Source: an uncultured Thomasclavelia sp.
GTDB lineage: Bacteria; Bacillota_I; Bacilli_A; Erysipelotrichales; Coprobacillaceae
Assembly: GCA_910588165.1 (NCBI GenBank)
Contig: CAJUOR010000067.1
Location: 1-8,497, forward strand
Direction: 5' to 3'
DNA: 8,497 bases
Under the pieces are notes generated by a model. The model saw only the letters and a list, made by a program, of their open reading frames with translations. It did no database searches and was not told the origin of the DNA. Shown here piece by piece: positions 5,708 to 8,497 of the stretch (the first letter of the stretch is position 1; each line of letters starts with the position of its first letter). A program made the position numbers and the translations under genes.

Positions 5708-8497
5708 ACGAATCCTAACCCCCTTTGTTCTTTTAATTGTAACTCATATAGTTTTTGTGCAATTTTTTCAATATCTGAATCATCACGCACATTAAATGTA
5801 TTTCCTGAAATTGTAATATCTGGAGTTCCATTTTTAGCACCTAAACCTGCCGTATAGGCTTTGTTTTCCTTTTCAGTCAAGATACGTTCACCTTTATGTA
5901 AAAGTGCATTGTACCCGTCAAATGGAACATAAGATAGCCCATTATAGTGTGAACCATTGTATCCACCCCAGCCATCAGCAAGACCTTTAATGCTATTCGC
6001 CTTTGTAGATGATGAATTAAAAAGACCACTGATATAGTTCCAACCATCATTTGCATAATCGCACATTCTATCCCAAGTATCTTTGATTTTACCAGATTGG
6101 ATATCTACTTCATCTTCAATACCGGGAGTAGCTCTTTTGATTTCAACCTTTATACCTTGACATGCTTGTTTTGCACTCTTAATCTGTTCTTTTTTGTTAT
6201 CTTCCGCTTCTTTTTTCATCAATTCATACTCTTCTTCAGTAATATCCCCAGCCTCTTTCATTCTAATGGCTTGTCTAAGGAGTTCATCATATTTGCTTTC
6301 AGCTGCTTCAATCTCTCCATCACGTGCCTCATTTGCCTTTGTAATCATTTCACTTGCCATCTCGGCACTTAATCTTCCTTGATAATCTTTCATACGTTCT
6401 CGGATAACTGCAGCTTCTTCCTCAGTAGCACTAAGCGTGGTGATTGCATTATCTCTCATTTCATCTTGTAGTTGCTTGAGGTCTTGCTGTTCTTGCTTAG
6501 TTAATTCACGGTTTTCGTCTGCGGCCTTTTGATATATGGCCGAAATTTCTTCCATACACAACTCAATTGTTTCCTGTTTTTCGTTATGCTTAGAAGTAAT
6601 ATTAGCTAATATTTCCGCTTCTCTTTCTTCAGTTAATGCACTTGAAGCATCAAAGAAATTCCGATAATCGGAAAGTTGCTGATTATATGATTCATTTTGC
6701 GATGTAATAATCGTATTAGCCATATTTTGAAAAGAAGCGATTGTAGAGTTAGCAATTTGGTCAGTAATCACCGTATGATTAATCTGCATGTTATACATAT
6801 CTTGGGTAATTGCATCATCCATATCCATGTAAGCTTCCACCGCTGTTTTCGTAGCCTCAGAAATTTTAACAACATCAGTAGTTACTTGCTGAGTAACCAT
6901 CTGCCCACCGGCGGAAATAGTTTGGGTTGTTTGGATATAATGATCAGCAAATAAATCTACTTCTGGAACTACATCTGTAGATAAAACATCAGCTACTCCT
7001 TTGACTGCTAGTGCCACTCCACCTGCCGCCAAAGCAAATGGGGCTGCTGCGGAAACTACACCACCTAACGAAGCGAGTAATCCGCCACTTGATGTAGCGG
7101 CGCCCGCTAATGCAGTACCTAGTTTTCCTAAAAGTCCCGGTCCTTCCATTAACTTTAACCCTAAATTGCCTACAATGGTTGTTAATCCTCCCATATTCTT
7201 TGAAGCACCAAGAGCACTTCCTGCAGTTTCTCCTAGGCTCTTGCCAAACTTACCTAACAATGGTGTTCCCTTGCTAAAAAGTGTTGTTACACCTGATAGC
7301 AATGGTTTTAATTTTGTGTAACCTGTTATCAGACTACCGGTAACTTTGAGTACGGGACCCGTAGCCGCTACAATCAATCCAAGTTTTAAAATCATTTCCT
7401 GTTGCTCAGGGGAAAGATTATTGTAACCTTCAACTAATTTAGATAAGCCTTCAGCAAAATCTGTAATGATTGGTAATAAATTTGTACCAAGTTCAATACC
7501 AGCATTCTTCAATTCATTCAAAGCACCTTTTAATTGTTCAGCTTTAGTACTATCCATTTTGTCAAAAGCTTCTTGCGTGGCTCCTGCAGAATCACCCATA
7601 GCTTCCAACATTTCATTGTATTCTTGTCCTTCACCTTTAAAAAGAACCATTGCAGCAGTTCCGGCTTCAACAGAACCAAACATATCTTTAAGAGATTTGT
7701 CATTTTTTATAGCTTCATCATTCAACATACTAATGATTTCGCTAGTAGCCTTCCCCTCGGCTTTTAAATCAGCAAAGCCTTTCCCTGTCAATTCTCTTAA
7801 TGTTTTATCTGCAATAGAACCTGATTTACCAAGTTCTGAGAGCATTGATCTTAAATAAGTTCCTGATTCTGCCGTCGCAATACCATTTTTGGTTAACTGA
7901 GCATAAGAGGCTGATAATTCTTCAACACTAAAATTAACAGAGCTTGCTACCGGGATAACAGCACCCATTGACGATGCTAATTCATCAACCGTTGTCTTAC
8001 CTAAATTTTGTGTTGTAATCAATAGATCAGATATTCTAGCCGCATCTTCAGATGACAGACTATAACCATTGATAGCAGTAGTCAAAATATCTACTGCCTT
8101 TGCACCATCGGTAAAACCACCTTTAGCTAATTTCATGGCATCAGTTGTAAAGTTGATCGCTTTTGTTTGGTCTACACCCGCAGATATGGATTGATAAACA
8201 GCCTCTGAAAAGTCCTCGATAGCTACTTTAGAATCATTTGAAGCATTTAACAACTCCTCTTGATATTTATTGAAGTCTACAATATTTTCATCTAACAAAG
8301 TAGACACCTTCGCAAAGCTACTATCAAAATCCATTAACATTTTAGTAATGGCTGTGCCTACACCTACAATTGGTAAAGTAACACCCTTAGTTAAAATTCC
8401 ACCTATTTTAGACAGATTCTTCCCAACATTTGCAGTCCTTTTAAGCTCTTTGGAAACTTGTTTAGCTTGAGTAACAGCTTCAATCTTGACTTTTTCC
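5704..8497 (-). CDS. Phage tail tape measure protein, TP901 family (N-terminus beyond window)
   Basis: The frame is open to the right edge, so 930 residues are visible and ATG 8340 is not the true start. The 52 residues before it continue the family pattern (LSKIGGILTKGVTLPIVGVG, then MDFDSSFAKVSTL). Residues ~53-390 match the TP901 core: NGYSLSSEDAARISDLLITT, LGKTTVDELASSMGAVIPVA, an AQLTKNGIATAESGTYLRSML stretch, then KGFADLKAEGKATSEII. A Gly/Ala-rich hydrophobic stretch (~370-505) may insert into the host membrane. A charged, mostly helical, probable coiled-coil stretch spans ~620-780. The C-terminus carries the typical GLSYVPFDGYNALLHKGERIL (853-873), usually retained in the assembled tail. 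The protein sets tail length by spanning the tube lumen and leaves with the DNA at infection. No NlpC/P60, M23 or LysM domain is visible. It overlaps dit by four bases and begins the visible operon; its start, chaperone genes and promoter must lie to the right. Confidence 0.93.
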   Translation of the reverse strand, partial: EKVKIEAVTQAKQVSKELKRTANVGKNLSKIGGILTKGVTLPIVGVGTAITKMLMDFDSSFAKVSTLLDENIVDFNKYQEELLNASNDSKVAIEDFSEAVYQSISAGVDQTKAINFTTDAMKLAKGGFTDGAKAVDILTTAINGYSLSSEDAARISDLLITTQNLGKTTVDELASSMGAVIPVASSVNFSVEELSASYAQLTKNGIATAESGTYLRSMLSELGKSGSIADKTLRELTGKGFADLKAEGKATSEIISMLNDEAIKNDKSLKDMFGSVEAGTAAMVLFKGEGQEYNEMLEAMGDSAGATQEAFDKMDSTKAEQLKGALNELKNAGIELGTNLLPIITDFAEGLSKLVEGYNNLSPEQQEMILKLGLIVAATGPVLKVTGSLITGYTKLKPLLSGVTTLFSKGTPLLGKFGKSLGETAGSALGASKNMGGLTTIVGNLGLKLMEGPGLLGKLGTALAGAATSSGGLLASLGGVVSAAAPFALAAGGVALAVKGVADVLSTDVVPEVDLFADHYIQTTQTISAGGQMVTQQVTTDVVKISEATKTAVEAYMDMDDAITQDMYNMQINHTVITDQIANSTIASFQNMANTIITSQNESYNQQLSDYRNFFDASSALTEEREAEILANITSKHNEKQETIELCMEEISAIYQKAADENRELTKQEQQDLKQLQDEMRDNAITTLSATEEEAAVIRERMKDYQGRLSAEMASEMITKANEARDGEIEAAESKYDELLRQAIRMKEAGDITEEEYELMKKEAEDNKKEQIKSAKQACQGIKVEIKRATPGIEDEVDIQSGKIKDTWDRMCDYANDGWNYISGLFNSSSTKANSIKGLADGWGGYNGSHYNGLSYVPFDGYNALLHKGERILTEKENKAYTAGLGAKNGTPDITISGNTFNVRDDSDIEKIAQKLYELQLKEQRGLGFV
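5712..5726 (-). promoter_or_regulatory. Ribosome binding site of dit
   Basis: The minus strand carries AAAGGGGG followed by TTAGGAT inside the last codons of the tape measure gene. The G tract ends 11 nt, and the AGGA 4 nt, before ATG 5707. This supports ATG 5707 over the in-frame ATG at 5701. Confidence 0.6.

Noticed and set aside
7001..7321. 106-residue plus-strand open frame, Ala/Pro-rich
   Set aside because: It is the complement of the Gly/Ala-rich tape measure segment, whose codon bias keeps the opposite strand open.
7466..7858. 130-residue plus-strand open frame
   Set aside because: It lies entirely opposite the conserved tape measure core, has no ribosome binding site that stands out, and its Ser/Pro-rich composition is that of an antisense shadow.

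Overview
The window is a piece of the tail-morphogenesis module of a siphovirus-type phage or prophage of a low-GC Gram-positive (Bacillota) host. Four genes lie head to tail on the minus strand, so the region reads from right to left. In order they are a TP901-family tape measure protein (cut by the right edge), a distal tail (Dit) protein, a tail-hub/minor structural protein of the prophage tail endopeptidase family, and a long DUF859-like tail fiber or adhesin that stays open to the left edge. The host assignment rests on AT-rich coding DNA, purine-rich Shine-Dalgarno sites (AAAGGGGG and AGG types) and protein families typical of Bacillota siphophages. The sequence alone does not fix genus or lifestyle (integrated or free).

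Layout: 5704-8497 tape measure; 5000-5707 Dit; 2232-5000 tail hub; 1-2213 fiber. Coding is essentially continuous. The first junction is a 4-nt ATGA overlap, the second a 1-nt TGATG overlap, and the third an 18-nt gap carrying a strong ribosome binding site. I see no promoter, terminator, tRNA, insertion sequence or CRISPR array, so the block is probably transcribed from a promoter to the right of the window. There is no non-coding stretch over 300 bases.

Together the genes specify tail length (tape measure), the ring at the tail tip (Dit), the hub trimer with its long projecting extension, and a multi-domain adhesin that probably recognises the cell surface. No cell-wall hydrolase domain (NlpC/P60, M23, lysozyme) was recognised in any of the four visible proteins.

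The one anomaly is the leftmost ~55-60 bases. They are more GC-rich (about 58%) than the adjoining DNA. On the minus strand, in a frame different from the fiber gene, they encode a very protein-like peptide resembling a conserved motif of DUF4965/GtaA-type glutaminase proteins. This suggests a junction, from an assembly chimera, recombination or contig-end artefact, rather than the natural C-terminus of the fiber.
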